From: Adiantum capillus-veneris
Lineage: Eukaryota; Streptophyta; Polypodiopsida; Polypodiales; Pteridaceae
NCBI GenBank assembly: GCA_014529385.2
Contig: CM043962.1
Location: forward strand, 51,183,405 to 51,247,404
Direction of reading: 5' to 3'
DNA: 64,000 bases
Under the pieces are notes generated by a model, which was not told where the DNA came from, ran no database searches, and was given only the letters and a program-made list of their open reading frames with translations. Each line of letters starts with the position of its first letter. Position 1 is the stretch's first letter. Shown one piece after another: positions 20,943-33,495 of the stretch. Both the position numbers and the translations under genes were made by a program.

Positions 20943-22386
20943 ATGGAAACCATAACAAAGATAAACTTGAGGGACCATAGCTATAGGGATGTGAAGAGAA
21001 TACCGGTAGAGGAGTTTGATTCCGCCACAGTTACAGGATCAGAACTTCCAGCTGGGTTAGGTAAGCCTAAAGAACTGTGGATGTGTGGAGCTTCACAATG
21101 TGGTAGCTTGAAACGTGAGGAATGTATCCTAGAGCGAGTTATAGAGGATAGGGACTATATCCTAGAACCATTTGCAGAAGAAGAGTTAGAGCCTTTTGGA
21201 TGGGAACACATCTTGGCTACTCTGGACGTGTGCCCCGTGGAGGATGCTCCCACAACAAAGTTTTGTGATGAAAATGGCTATGATGTCGTTCCTTATTTTG
21301 CAGTGAGTGTAATCCAGGAAAACGAAGAGATCCAGACATCAACAAGCTCTCAAAATAAGGAGCAAACAAAGAAATGTGGAGAATCAAAAGATGAAGAAGA
21401 CAACGAATTCTATGACTCTGTAGAACACTTCGAGCTTCAAGAAGATCAACGACCCAGGAATCAATGTCATCGCTACACGAATAAAGTGCATCAAAAGTGG
21501 ATTCCAAAGTCCTCGGTGAAGACACAACCACCACAAGCATCCTCATACAGGGCTCCTAATAAGGATGCAAAGACTCAGCTAGAAGGAATACGACTAGAGC
21601 AACGAGCTAACAATGCTCTAATCAATGGGCTAGAAAAGTCTTCCAAGAAACTACCACCCACAAGCAAACAAACAGTAACTTTCCACTACCAGCCAAAAAA
21701 TCAAGGGAAAGTACAAGAAGTCAACCTTGCTCAGGATAGTAGCGTTAGTGATGAATCTTACGACATCCCCTATCATCAACTCAGGCCATCACTATCACCA
21801 ACCCCTTCAGCAACAACCATGACAAGTCAAAAGAACAGGACAACAAGTCAAAGCCAAAAAGCTCGACAAATCTGGATACCAAAAAGCCAAAATCGATCAA
21901 AAACAGATATGGATCAAGAAGACAAAGATCTCTAATGACAAATCACAAGATCCAACACCAAAACAAAAACAAGGAAAGCGTGTACGAACGGGTAAGAATA
22001 TCACAAAGTCGCAAGCTTTCACAACTCAGGTTTGGGCTCCAAAGAAGTTGATTCAAGCACAAAAAAGTCAGGAATTCATTTGGATTCCAAAACAACCACA
22101 GTATCAACTTTCAAAGCCTAAATCCCGTCCCCAACCAAGTGTCCAAGGGCTGAAGCAAAGACCACTATCGACTCACACAACAAAAAGGTGGATCCCAAAG
22201 AAGTCTCTTCAAACACAGACGAAGCACGGGCAAGTATGGGTTCCCAAACGAGAGCCAGCAACAAAACAAGCAACAAAACAACCAATAATCGCAAAGAAAT
22301 GGGTCCCAAAGAAGAACAACCAAATTGCTGTCAGTGCATCGCCGCTTGAATTCTTACAATTCTTCCTACGATTACAGTACAGTTAG
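20943..22386 (+). pseudogene. C-terminal extension with repeated W-[IV]-P-K motifs
   Basis: In phase with the protease, a 330-codon frame runs to 21935. A second phase then continues (22048-22386), so a frameshift lies near 21940. The protein is rich in Gln, Lys, Ser and Pro. It repeats a short motif: HQKWIPKSS, RQIWIPKSQ, QVWAPKKL, EFIWIPKQP, KRWIPKKS, GQVWVPKRE and AKKWVPKKN. RT would be expected here, but no RT block is present. The motif array is not a domain I recognise; it may be a disordered binding segment. Confidence 0.5.
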
Positions 22387-24420
<2,034 letters not shown>

Positions 24421-24465
24421 CATCGCCATCGACAATCAGGTCGTGTCGGGGACGACATGAACGCG

Positions 24466-24476
24466 AAAGGGGGGAA
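24466..24476 (+). promoter_or_regulatory. Polypurine tract of the nested element
   Basis: AAAGGGGGGAA immediately precedes the TGTTGACC start of the 3' LTR. Confidence 0.88.
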
Positions 24477-25431
24477 TGTTGACCGCTGGGTCAACAACAC
24501 AACACAACTCAAGTTTCGTACCAAAGTCTTATCTTTTGCGAGTTATGAAATGCTGCGGATTATGGCTATAAACGTCATTTGTAATGAGTAGTTATTCTAG
24601 TTTCAGAAGCCGGGGTGCAATGGCACTTCTAGATTGTAAATACAAAGCCATTTGACCCTTTCAACCCCATTTTTGGTTAAACCTAAGGTAGCCTTAGTAT
24701 ATAAGGTACCTAGGTCATTTTGTAAGAAGACTTTTATCATAATCAAACTTAGCGCTACCGTCTACTGTGTGTGAGAGAGAAAGAGAGCGAGTGTGAGCTT
24801 CATCCTCTCGCTACGCCCTGCTCGCTCAACACATTGGAGATCCGACTGCACCATTGTTGTAGGCTCGAGGAGAGCTACGCGACAACGCCAAGCATTCCAC
24901 GCGAGACGAAGCGCACAAGCCAACGCATCTACGAGCTATTTGTGGCCGTAAGTGTATCAAACGATGTCTGTTTTCTACGTGTTAGTAGTCTATAGAATCG
25001 TGGCGACATAAGCTACGCATAGGTACTCATAAATTTCAGTTTCGGGCACGTTCAAAATTCTGCTCTGTCATCCTACGCGTTTTCCGCAGACGGGTTTAGA
25101 GTGAGGGTTTTGAGTGTAGAAGCTTAGGGACAGGTGTATCCTAGTGAGGGGATGGTGTTCCTTAAGTTTCGTATGAATCTGGCATGATTAGGCGAGTTAC
25201 CTTCCGTATGTGTGTATGTGGCTAGGTGGTGTAGTTGAGAGCATCGAGGTTCTTGATTGTGGTTTAGTTGGCCTTCCAGAGTGTTGTATGTGTAGGATGG
25301 TCTCAACTTGACAAGCTAAAGAGATTTCCTCCGTGTGCCTATGGTGTCATCTGTGTCCTCGATTGACATTATGTTGAGCTAGGTAGTGTTTGCATGCACT
25401 TCATGGGTGTGTGAGTCTCTCCCGTCCAACA
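24477..25431 (+). repeat. 3' LTR of the Asp-tRNA-primed element
   Basis: It aligns without gaps with 13938-14892 (955 bp each). About 15 substitutions were noticed by eye, mostly transitions. That suggests a fairly recent insertion compared with E0. Confidence 0.9.
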
Positions 25432-25849
25432 TTGCGTTGCATCCTGCTTGACATCGTCACCGACATAAAGTCAGATTTCAGCAGATAAAGATTTGCAGAT
25501 TTCAGCCATTAGCGTTTTCAGATTTCAGCCCGTCTTGCCGTCGTCGATATCGTCGGCAAGTCCAAAGCATTGTAGAGATTTGTGCAATCAATAGTAGACC
25601 GCTCTCGCCATAGAGAGTGGGGCCTTCGGAGGAGGGTTTGACAACATTCTGGTGTTGTATTCTTCTCTCTCTATCTCTCAGTCTCATTCACCTTCAATCA
25701 CAATGTTTATCCACTTTGTTTGTGATCATTTGCACTCTCTCACTTAAAGAACAGAAGGCTCTCTCTTCCGTAAGTAAAAGGAACCCTTGAGCACAGTTCG
25801 GAGTACTCTTTTGAGCAAACTTCAACATTCACTTCCGCTGCACCCTACA
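25432..25849 (+). repeat. 5' LTR of LTR-X, second piece
   Basis: It continues the match to the 3' LTR of LTR-X (about 28480-28889) after the nested insertion. It ends CACCCTACA, and the primer site TGGTATCAGAGC follows at 25851-25862. Confidence 0.85.
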
Positions 25850-25850
25850 T

Positions 25851-25862
25851 TGGTATCAGAGC
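25851..25862 (+). promoter_or_regulatory. Primer binding site of LTR-X, tRNA-Met
   Basis: TGGTATCAGAGC lies two bases after the 5' LTR end. Confidence 0.9.
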
Positions 25863-25978
25863 TTTGACAGTGTTCTGTATCACTCAAGGAAAGAACCACA
25901 AGAATTTTTTTGCTTGTTGCGGTCGCACGTAACCCAAGTTCTCTTAGGCGTGTCGATGCCTAATCGTGTTTTTGAAGA

Positions 25979-26269
25979 GTGACAGGAAACCCAAGAAAGA
26001 AGGGCTTGTCCAACCTCCCCTTGTGCCTCTTTTCACTCATTGAGAGCGGACCGTGCACTTCGCAGCTGGCCAATCGATGTGAGGTGGAAAAAAGCAACCT
26101 TGGTGTGAGCGCAAGGCCGTCAAGGGGTGCAATGGGTAAGAGAAGATCCTTCTCTAAACACAAATTACAAGCTAAAGAAGAACCTCAAGAATCTCAAGAC
26201 CCTCAAGAACCTCAAGAATCTCAAGAACCTCAAGACCCTCAAGAACCCAAGAACCCAAGTTCCTCGTGA
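25979..26269 (+). CDS. Small LTR-X protein with Gln-Glu-Pro repeats
   Basis: This 96-codon frame is basic at the N-terminus and ends in a repeat of the units PQE(S/P/D) encoded by CCTCAAGAA-type repeats (26182-26250). The frame differs from that of the following gene. An alternative start is the ATG at 26130 (MGKRRSFSKH). Function unknown. It is the first open frame after the primer site, so it could be the N-terminal part of a gag-like product. Confidence 0.4.
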   Translation: MTGNPRKKGLSNLPLCLFSLIESGPCTSQLANRCEVEKSNLGVSARPSRGAMGKRRSFSKHKLQAKEEPQESQDPQEPQESQEPQDPQEPKNPSSS

Positions 26270-26294
26270 ACTTAAGAACCCATGACTTTAGTGT

Positions 26295-27695
26295 ATGGTC
26301 ATCACCCGAAGCGAAATGGATACTTTGCATGAAGGTGATGAGCATGAAGAAGGTAACGAAGAATTTTCCGCACCAAGAGCTTTTGCTGACCCTCCCTCTT
26401 CCCCATCTACGAGAAGGATTGCACTAACTCCTATGGAGGAGTTGGAGCAAATGTTTATGGACAGGAAGTTAGAACGCGAAGCAAGAAAAGCAGAAAGAAT
26501 GGCAGAATTTGATCGTGAATGCAAAGAAAGAAAAGCAGAAATGGATCGCAGACACGCAGAAAGAAAAGCAGAAAGAGAAGCAGAAAGAAAAATAGCCATA
26601 AAGCGTGAGCATGAGCAAGCACGACACATGCAAGAGTTGTTGCGACTCTTTTCTCAAGTGCAGGCACAAATGCAAGAGATTCGGGGAAAGGTGACTCTCT
26701 CAGTCTCTTCTTCTCCAAAGCATGACACACAGGATTTGCATGACGATAAGCATGAGGAATTGCCTGATACTGATGAGCATGATGATTTGCATGATAATGA
26801 TAAGCATGATTAAGATGTGACTTCTCACGAGCATGATGATTTGTATGATCACGATGTGATTGTTCACAAGGATGATGGGTTAGTTGATGCTTTTTCTAGT
26901 GAAGCTAACCTCATTGTAGATTCGATCATTTACGAAGAACCGATCTTGGCTCTCGAGTCGAGGTCTACAGAACCCCCTCAGAAAGAACCGATCTTGGCTC
27001 TCGAGCCTAGGTCCAGAGAACCCCCACAGGAAGTATTATGTGTTTGAATGATTAGTCAGCAGGCATTGTTTGAGTGTTTCATTCGTGATCGTTTCCTATA
27101 TTTTAGTCAGCGTCTTTATGTGATCCCTTTTCGTAGGCATGCCATATTGTACGTTAAGCACGATTCACTCATGAATGAGCACGAATGTATGCGGATGATT
27201 CATGAAAAAATGAAATGTTTGCATTCAAGGAATTCACATTCCATGTCTCTTCCTCAACATGACACAGCATCTGAAAGAGCACAAGAAGGATTGAGCATCA
27301 AGCATTGGCATTTCCATTGTGATTTGCCACAATTGATAGATTTAGATCAGAAAATCAAGATTCGACCCCATTGTTTATGTGTGTTTGATAAATAGTTTGA
27401 CACTCCGTCACTTTGTTCATCTGCATTGCATGCACAGTTTTTTCGAAGGAATAGAATTTTTCCAGTCACTTTACATGGAATGGGTATGTTCATGTTTTTG
27501 TGTTGGAAGTGGTTTCATGAATTTTCATCCTCGGAGATTCTTGAAGAAGGTAGACGCATGACTCTAGACAAAGTTGAAGCATTGAAAGAGCCACGTAAGA
27601 GTTTGCCGCTTTTGGCACGGCCCAAAGAAACAAGCATTGCAGACCTTTATGAAGTTCAAGTATCGCACGACCCACGCATCAGAGTGGGCCGGTGA
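26295..27695 (+). pseudogene. LTR-X internal protein, coiled coil, one frame with three stops
   Basis: A single phase is open from 26295 to 27695 except for TAA at 26811, TGA at 27045 and TAG at 27393. The first 173 codons contain a long charged coiled coil (about residues 50-110; repeats of KAERxAExxRECKERKAE) and then His/Asp-rich repeats (HDDLHDNDKHD). The middle has duplicated phrases (EEPILALESRS / KEPILALEPRS). No zinc knuckle, protease or RT is seen. I infer the structural protein of a non-autonomous element. The conserved phase over 1.4 kb argues that it was once one protein of about 467 residues. Confidence 0.5.
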
Positions 27696-27772
27696 AGAGT
27701 CCTTTCGAGGATTCCAGACGCTGTTGGCGATCTCCCTCGACGCCATACAGTTAGGTACCAATACCTCACTTT

Positions 27773-27785
27773 GAAAAGGAGGGGA
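27773..27785 (+). promoter_or_regulatory. Polypurine tract of LTR-X
   Basis: GAAAAGGAGGGGA directly precedes the TGTCACGTGACA start of the 3' LTR. Confidence 0.85.
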
Positions 27786-28889
27786 TGTCACGTGACACAT
27801 CTAACCCTATGTGTATGTGGACAAGCTACTTCATGACAAGGGTTCAGTTCAGTTAGATTAGGAAGTGATCTGACACTTTTGTGAGTCTGTTCATAGACCG
27901 TGCATGTCCAGACACTTAGAGTAGATGCATATCCTCTGGTTGCACACAACATGATCATCAAATTTCCATCAGAACCTATCAAGAGCATTTTTATAGTGCA
28001 TAGACCTATTTTCCCTATTTTTGACATTTTTCACTTATTATTTTTAAGTGACTTTTGTTGAGAACTGGGTAGGGCAAATTCACTAAGCAAGTACATAAGC
28101 AAACTAGCGCTAGCACTTTCTGGCAGAAGAGGCAGCAGGAACTTCGCGTTCAATAGGCACCTTCTCAGCAAGATTCCCCCAAGATGCCCTAGCATTTTCT
28201 GCATCAGCAAGAGACACTAGCGTTTTTCTCACAGAACCAGCCTTGGCATTTTTGCATGGTAGATCAGCCTCGGCGACAACAAGACACAGCAGATCAGCCC
28301 TAGCGTTAGCAGATTTTCCGCAACAGACAGTTTTCAGCCCTAGCTTTTTTGGTTAGATCCGGGCTCGCAGATCTCACATTCCTGCAGCAGATCCTCGCCG
28401 CATGGTTAGATCCAACGCAGTTTGCAGTTTCAGCCCGGAAAATGCAGATTTCTGCATTTGCGTTTTCAGCGCGTCGTCATCGCATCGTTGTCCTCGACAT
28501 CGTCACCGACATAGAGTCAAAATTCAGCAAATAAAGATTTGCAGATTTCAGCCATTAGTGTTTTCAGATTTCAGCCCGTCTCGTCGTCGTCCTCACCGTC
28601 GTCGACATCGTCGGCAAGTCCAAAGCATTGTAGAGATTTGTGCAATCAATAGTAGACCGCTCTCGCCATAGAGAGTGGGGCCTTCGGAGGAGGGTTTGAC
28701 AACATTCTGGTGTCGTATTCTTCTCTCTCTATCTCTCAGTCTCATGCACCTTCATTCACAGTGTTTATCCACTTTGTTTGTGAACATTTGCACTCTCTCA
28801 CTAGGGGAATAAGTAAAAGGAACCCTTGAGCACAGTTCGGAGCACTCATCTTGAGCAAAGTTCAACATTCACTTTCGCTGCACCTTACA
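27786..28889 (+). repeat. 3' LTR of LTR-X
   Basis: It starts TGTCACGTGACACATC and ends CACCTTACA. It matches 13100-13937 plus 25432-25849 with indels and has no insertion, so it shows what the 5' LTR looked like before it was split. Target duplication CTGCA follows at 28890-28894. Confidence 0.87.
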
Positions 28890-28894
28890 CTGCA

Positions 28895-29134
28895 CATATT
28901 TAAAGGCCCTTGGCCTTGAAAAGCAATTACATGAAAAGTACATGAAAAGTAGTCAAACTCAAAATCATCTGGCCCCAAAAGCACTAGCGCCCAAAAGCTG
29001 CTAGCACGTTTTGCGGAAATCTGTACAAGTGCCACGTCAGCAGTCAGCGAGAAACGCGGAATTCCATATATACTAACACGTCAGCATGTCAGCACAAATT
29101 GCAAAAATCCGTATAGGTTGCTGCCACATCATCA
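28895..29134 (-). repeat. 5' LTR of E0, second piece
   Basis: It continues the E0 LTR after LTR-X and matches about 1438-1667, ending CATCATCA. The two pieces together give about 490 bp, comparable to the 480-bp copy at 1188-1667. Confidence 0.82.
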
Positions 29135-29695
29135 GTTTTTTGCGTGCGTGTATATGGGTTTGCTTTATTTTTAATGCCTTTATGTCACTTGGGCCCCATC
29201 GGACGAGGTCTCATAAGTTGGTCGGACTTCTTCTTCTTCTTTTGCTGTCGAGATCTGTAGGTTAGCTTCGTTCTTCAGTGGCTTGACATGTCAACAATTT
29301 GTGACATCTCCTCTTCTTGAAAAACAACTCAAGTTAGCATATCTGCAAAACAACTCAAGTTAGCTCAAAAATTTCCGAGGGGCAATCAGTTTTCTCATTC
29401 CAAATCGGAGCTCTTGATTTCTTGGATTGTTGGTTTCTCAGAAGAATCTCATCCAATAAAGAGTCTCATTATGGAGCTCTTGATATCGTGGGTTGTTGGC
29501 TTCCCAAAAGTATCTCATCCAATAAGGAGTCTCATTCCAAATTGGAACTCTTGATATCGTGGGTCGCTGGCTTTGTAGAAGTATCTCATCCAATAAGGAA
29601 TATTCAGTGGTTGTCACATCACAATGCAAAATTACCAATCAATGAAACCAGTATTTAAACCAGAATCAAAAAGTTCAAATCGGCACCAAGACAAG
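29135..29695. other. Inter-element DNA with a three-unit tandem repeat
   Basis: No gene was recognised. Between about 29406 and 29605 three diverged units of ~66-72 bp occur, each with (G)AGCTCTTGATATCGTGG-like and CTCATCCAATAAGGAGTCTC-like phrases. CCAAT occurs in each unit. This DNA lies directly left of the LINE target duplication. Confidence 0.6.
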
Positions 29696-29709
29696 TTTAA
29701 GCAGATACC
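29696..29709. repeat. LINE target-site duplication, left copy
   Basis: TTTAAGCAGATACC is repeated exactly at 38952-38965, immediately after the poly(A) tail. It marks the insertion boundaries of the LINE. Confidence 0.9.
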
Positions 29710-30143
29710 GATTAAAAGAGAAAGCACGGATGCTCGCTACTGCTAAACACCCCTCCCCTGCTGCGCCCCCCCCCCCTCCTCGTTGCCCTCGCGCTGCCCC
29801 CCGTCCCTGCCTTCCCTTGCGAGCGGCAGCCCAGCCCGCCCACTCCTTGCTGCGCGTACCCGCCACTGCCCCCAGCTCGCGTTGCCCCCCACCCCGCCCG
29901 CTGCCCCCCACCCCCCCCTCCCTTGCGCCGCCTTTCAAAACCCCACCCCGCCCGCCCGCCCGCTGGCTGCCTCTTGAGGTCCCGCATTCCACCCGCCTTA
30001 TCCATTCTTCCCCCCCTCCGTCTTCTTCTCCCTGAAGCATCCTGCACTTGGCTCTGGTAGCACTATGTCTTTGGACAGTGCTCGGTGCGCTCGGCTGCAG
30101 AGTCGCTTCACCGCTCGCTTCTTCGACACAGCAGTAGACACAG
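29710..30143 (+). promoter_or_regulatory. LINE 5' untranslated region, extremely C-rich
   Basis: The first ~430 bp of the LINE is strongly strand-biased, with long runs of C broken by T and G (for example 29767-29777). It precedes the ORF1 ATG at 30144. LINE 5' regions hold internal promoters; the GC-rich composition is compatible, but no defined site was identified. Confidence 0.55.
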
Positions 30144-30979
30144 ATGGAGGCTCCAGCTCCGCCACAGAGGGACTCGTCCGAAGCCCCCTCGCCTGACCCC
30201 ACTGAGCCCACCATTCGACTTGCTCTTTCGCCGACAGAGCAAGCGAGCCTAGTCGCAGAGGTAGAGTGCTTGCAGGCGACTTCTGTCATCTGCAAGATTC
30301 TCGGCACCCGACCTAGCAGAGGAGAGCTGTGTGACCTTCTCCAGGCCCGCCTTCTCGCAGAGGTGGGCAAGGTCTTGGACGTACAGATACTCGGACGAGG
30401 TTATTATCAGATCGAGTTTGAGACCTCCGAGATGGCGTCCAAGGTCATCGCCATGAGTCCATTGACCATCTGAGCAGCACGAGCCCACTTTCGAAAGTGG
30501 AGACATGGTTTCGACCTTGCTTCGGATGTTCTAGTAGAGGAGGCAGACATCCCCATCTCCGTCTGCTTTCCGGGTTTGCAGAGGGAGTACTTACCACTTT
30601 TGTCCAGGATCGGCTCAGCCATTGGGACTGTCCTGGAGACACCTCGCACTGCAGCCTCAGTAGCTGCCGTGCCGGCTGGCATTCCCTCAGTTCGCGTTTT
30701 GGTCAGAGACACTCACACGCTCCCGAAGGTTATTCTTCTGTCTCGGGTGAGTGGGGGTTGGTTTAGACAGAGTGTGGAGTATTCAGGCCTCCCGAACCAG
30801 TGCTTCATTTGTCGACAGATGGACCATCTAGTGAAGGCCTGTCCACGGAGGAGGCCTCGACCTACACCACAGCCTCAGCCCCGGCTTGCAAGGGCTAGCC
30901 AAAAGACACAAATAGAGACACCACGCATACATGCAGAGCCACCCTCTGAGCCTGGGGCTCTAGCGGAGGAGGGATGGTA
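30144..30979 (+). pseudogene. LINE ORF1: DUF4283-like protein with CCHC knuckle
   Basis: The ATG at 30144 opens MEAPAPPQRDSSE, and the reading continues for 109 codons to a TGA (30471-30473) where Arg is expected. After a frame change, the second half (about 30576-30980) contains DUF4283-like phrases such as FPGLQREYLPLLSRIGSAIG and the knuckle CFICRQMDHLVKAC (about 30810-30851). A Pro/Arg-rich tail follows. In plant L1-type elements this protein binds the element RNA. The reading ends with TAG at 30978. Confidence 0.8.
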
Positions 30980-31370
30980 GTAGGTCCGTGGTCGACGACG
31001 CTAGGGGCCACAGCGATAGCCTGACACTCAGAGTGTTCCTCAGGCGCCTACTCAGCAGCAGTGGGTTCCCACGGGGAACCGGTTTGGTCCTCTTGAGCAG
31101 GATGAGGTCCCTGCTCCAGCCCCCACCCCAGCTTCACCCTCGACAGTCCCTCCCCCTTCAGAGTTCCCCCCCTCTTCCTCATCCTCCCCCCTGCCTCCTT
31201 CTCCCGCCGCCTCTTCCTCTAGCCCCTCTACCTCTACCGCTCCCCCCCGCCCCGCTTCTCCACCGTTCCCCCCTGCTCCTTCTCTCCCCCCTCCCGCTTC
31301 AGTTCCACAGTCGTCCTAGGGGGCAGGGTCTTCTCTGGCTACTAGGAGATCTCTTGGCAGCGCCTTTGCC

Positions 31371-31865
31371 ATGAGTCGCTTGGCGAGAGAGGGACAGCCT
31401 TTCTTGCGGTCCCCTCTACAGGTCCAGACGACCCCCCTTGCAGATTTCCCTCGAGGTTTGACGAGCATTGACATACGGCGCAGATGGGATTTCTTCGACT
31501 ACGACTTCACTCGTTTTCTCGGCGACCCCTCAGCAGACCATGAGGCAGCCTGCTTCAGGGTCCATGTTCTGTTCCTTGAAGCTAGGGGGACAGAGGCCTT
31601 GGACTCGGCAGTTGGCTTCGCCTTTCCCCTCTGCAGCAGGGACCAGACAGAGTGGACTCTCGACTCAGTGTTGGGATGGTTGCACACACAGGTCCTAGAG
31701 TTCTCTCACCACATGGGAGAACTAGGAGTTACAGACTTGCTTCAGACTCTGTGGCCATTGGCCAAGTTTGTGGTGACACCTCCAGATTCAGCAGGATGTA
31801 GACACATTGTGGTTTACTTCTTTTGCCGATACACAGTGCTTGCAATGCTATGTATACATTCATGA
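31371..31865 (+). CDS. Unrecognised LINE frame between ORF1 and endonuclease
   Basis: This 164-codon frame starts MSRLAREGQPFLRS and contains DIRRRWDFFDYDFTRFLGD and HEAACFRVHVLFLEARGTEAL. It is not part of the standard ORF1 or EEP domains that I recognise. A Pro/Ser/Cys-rich low-complexity stretch (31100-31320) precedes it. It lies about 180 bp upstream of the EEP start and may be a lineage-specific N-terminal part of ORF2 or a C-terminal part of ORF1. Confidence 0.4.
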   Translation: MSRLAREGQPFLRSPLQVQTTPLADFPRGLTSIDIRRRWDFFDYDFTRFLGDPSADHEAACFRVHVLFLEARGTEALDSAVGFAFPLCSRDQTEWTLDSVLGWLHTQVLEFSHHMGELGVTDLLQTLWPLAKFVVTPPDSAGCRHIVVYFFCRYTVLAMLCIHS

Positions 31866-32045
31866 GGACTCCTGGACAGAGGAGGTTGCTTTACGTACGG
31901 CTTGCTCTGCCTGGGCTTGGGCCAGGCACTCGTTGCAATCACACCTATCTAGAGGACGCTCGGATGCGGATTACTCCCCATCCAAGCCAGCCTCGAAGAT
32001 AGCCCGTCTAGCTGCTGCGGCAGCATCTGTTCTCTCTCGCTCCCC

Positions 32046-32143
32046 ATGAGGATCGTCTCATGGAACGTGCAGGGACTAGGTGGGCCCCAGTTTCACCGTT
32101 AGCGGGGCCGACTGCGTCTGGAGCTTCAGCGCTGCCTTGTGGG
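32046..32143 (+). pseudogene. Start of LINE EEP endonuclease, cut by insertion
   Basis: MRIVSWNVQGLGGPQFHR is the classic N-terminus of an apurinic-type (EEP) LINE endonuclease, with the SWN block. A TAG follows at once, then the reading RGRLRLELQRCLVGG, and then the family A repeat at 32149. The domain resumes at 33496. Confidence 0.88.
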
Positions 32144-32148
32144 AGGAG

Positions 32149-33490
32149 TATAACCGGCCTGTACAACGTAGAGGGCGGTACTATTTCAATTACCTGTTAA
32201 CTTTACACAGAGCACTGAGAACGAAAGAGAACACAGTTGTGTCCCGTGACTAGAATGCCACTGCGCACACGAGACCGACACCCTGTAGGCCCCAAAGACT
32301 GGCGCCCCTTTCGGTATTTCTTTATTCAAATTAAGGTAGACGATCCGACCACTTAGCACAAGCGTTCACAAAGCTGTCCAAACTTGGCGAGGGCTGAAAA
32401 CGCAGGTTTTCGACCTGATTTTGGAAGCATAACGACGCAAAAACCCCTATAGGTCAAAAGCACATGTCTAGGACGGATTCCCTCGCTATCTGGAAGCTTT
32501 CTGGTGAGCTGTCACAGAAATTCAGCGGGCTGTAATTCTCTGTTTTTCACTGCCGGGTGCCCAAAAGCTTGTACACGCATCCCAAGGCTCTCACGAGGCT
32601 CCCCCGAGGTTCCCTTGCAGTTTAGGTGCGAAACCCTAAACCTGCAAAAAAACACAGCAGGCTGTAATTCTCTGTTTCGGATCGTTTTTAGTGGAGCGAA
32701 CACGCCTACGCGTGTCCCAAGGGCTCCCGCACGCAATGGGACAATTCCCCTGTGAATTGGGCGAGTTTTCACGCGAAAAAACTCTCCGAACTCGCAATCT
32801 TTCGCGATGGAACTATGCGTACCTGTGGGGGATTAGCAATTAGCTAATCCGGTTCCTGTTCAGAAGGCTCTTGCCTTGGCAAATGCGCATAAACCCCCAG
32901 AACTGTACATGTTCATCTGAGTAGCCCAACTAGTGGGGCATTACCATATGTGCCAAAGGGGAGAGAGAGATGCACGAGAGCAAATCATCGCGCTACATGA
33001 GACAGAGGAGAAGGCAAGCTTTCCATTAAAGCTGTAGACCTGCACCCACTACTCACACACACACACTGTAGGTCACTTGCATGAACAAAAATCAGCCCCA
33101 GCCTCAAATGGGCGCCCCCTCCACCTGAGGTGTCCTGCAAATGGCTCTACAACTGCCAAGTGTCCAGTTTGCCCCTTTGAGTTAATTCCCTAGTTCCCAC
33201 TCACTTATAAAGTTGTAAGTGACTTTCCGAGTGGCCCAGATTTCATTTGGCGGGCACAGGCTTCCATACTCATCAGAATTCAGTGCTAACTGGCCTAACC
33301 AGTCCCCGACTGACCGACCCAGACTCCCGATGCGAGAAACCTATTCGGTCGCAGCCGTTTCACACTGGCCATGCAATGTCCACTTGCACCTTTTCAAGGG
33401 TCCCGGGGAAACAAGTAAAAATAAAAATAAATAAAAATATCTAGTACTTATTTATTGAAGGCAACATGATAAATACACCTCCTGGTGACA
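32149..33490 (-). repeat. Family A LTR-like repeat, copy 2 (inside the LINE)
   Basis: 1342 bp, starting TATAACCGGCC on the + strand and ending GGTGACA. It is flanked by AGGAG at 32144-32148 and 33491-33495, a 5-bp duplication typical of LTR integration. No internal region is present, so this is a solo LTR. The shared LTR motif (reverse strand) lies at 32289-32325. Confidence 0.82.
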
Positions 33491-33495
33491 AGGAG

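Noticed and set aside
24771-24995. 74-codon frame in the LTRs (14232-14456 and 24771-24995)
   Set aside because: Both copies are LTR DNA and the frame differs only as the LTRs do. No codon-level conservation or known domain supports a gene.
29675-30370. 231-codon minus-strand frame, Gly/Arg-rich
   Set aside because: It is the complement of the C-rich 5' end of the plus-strand LINE and extends across the target-site duplication.
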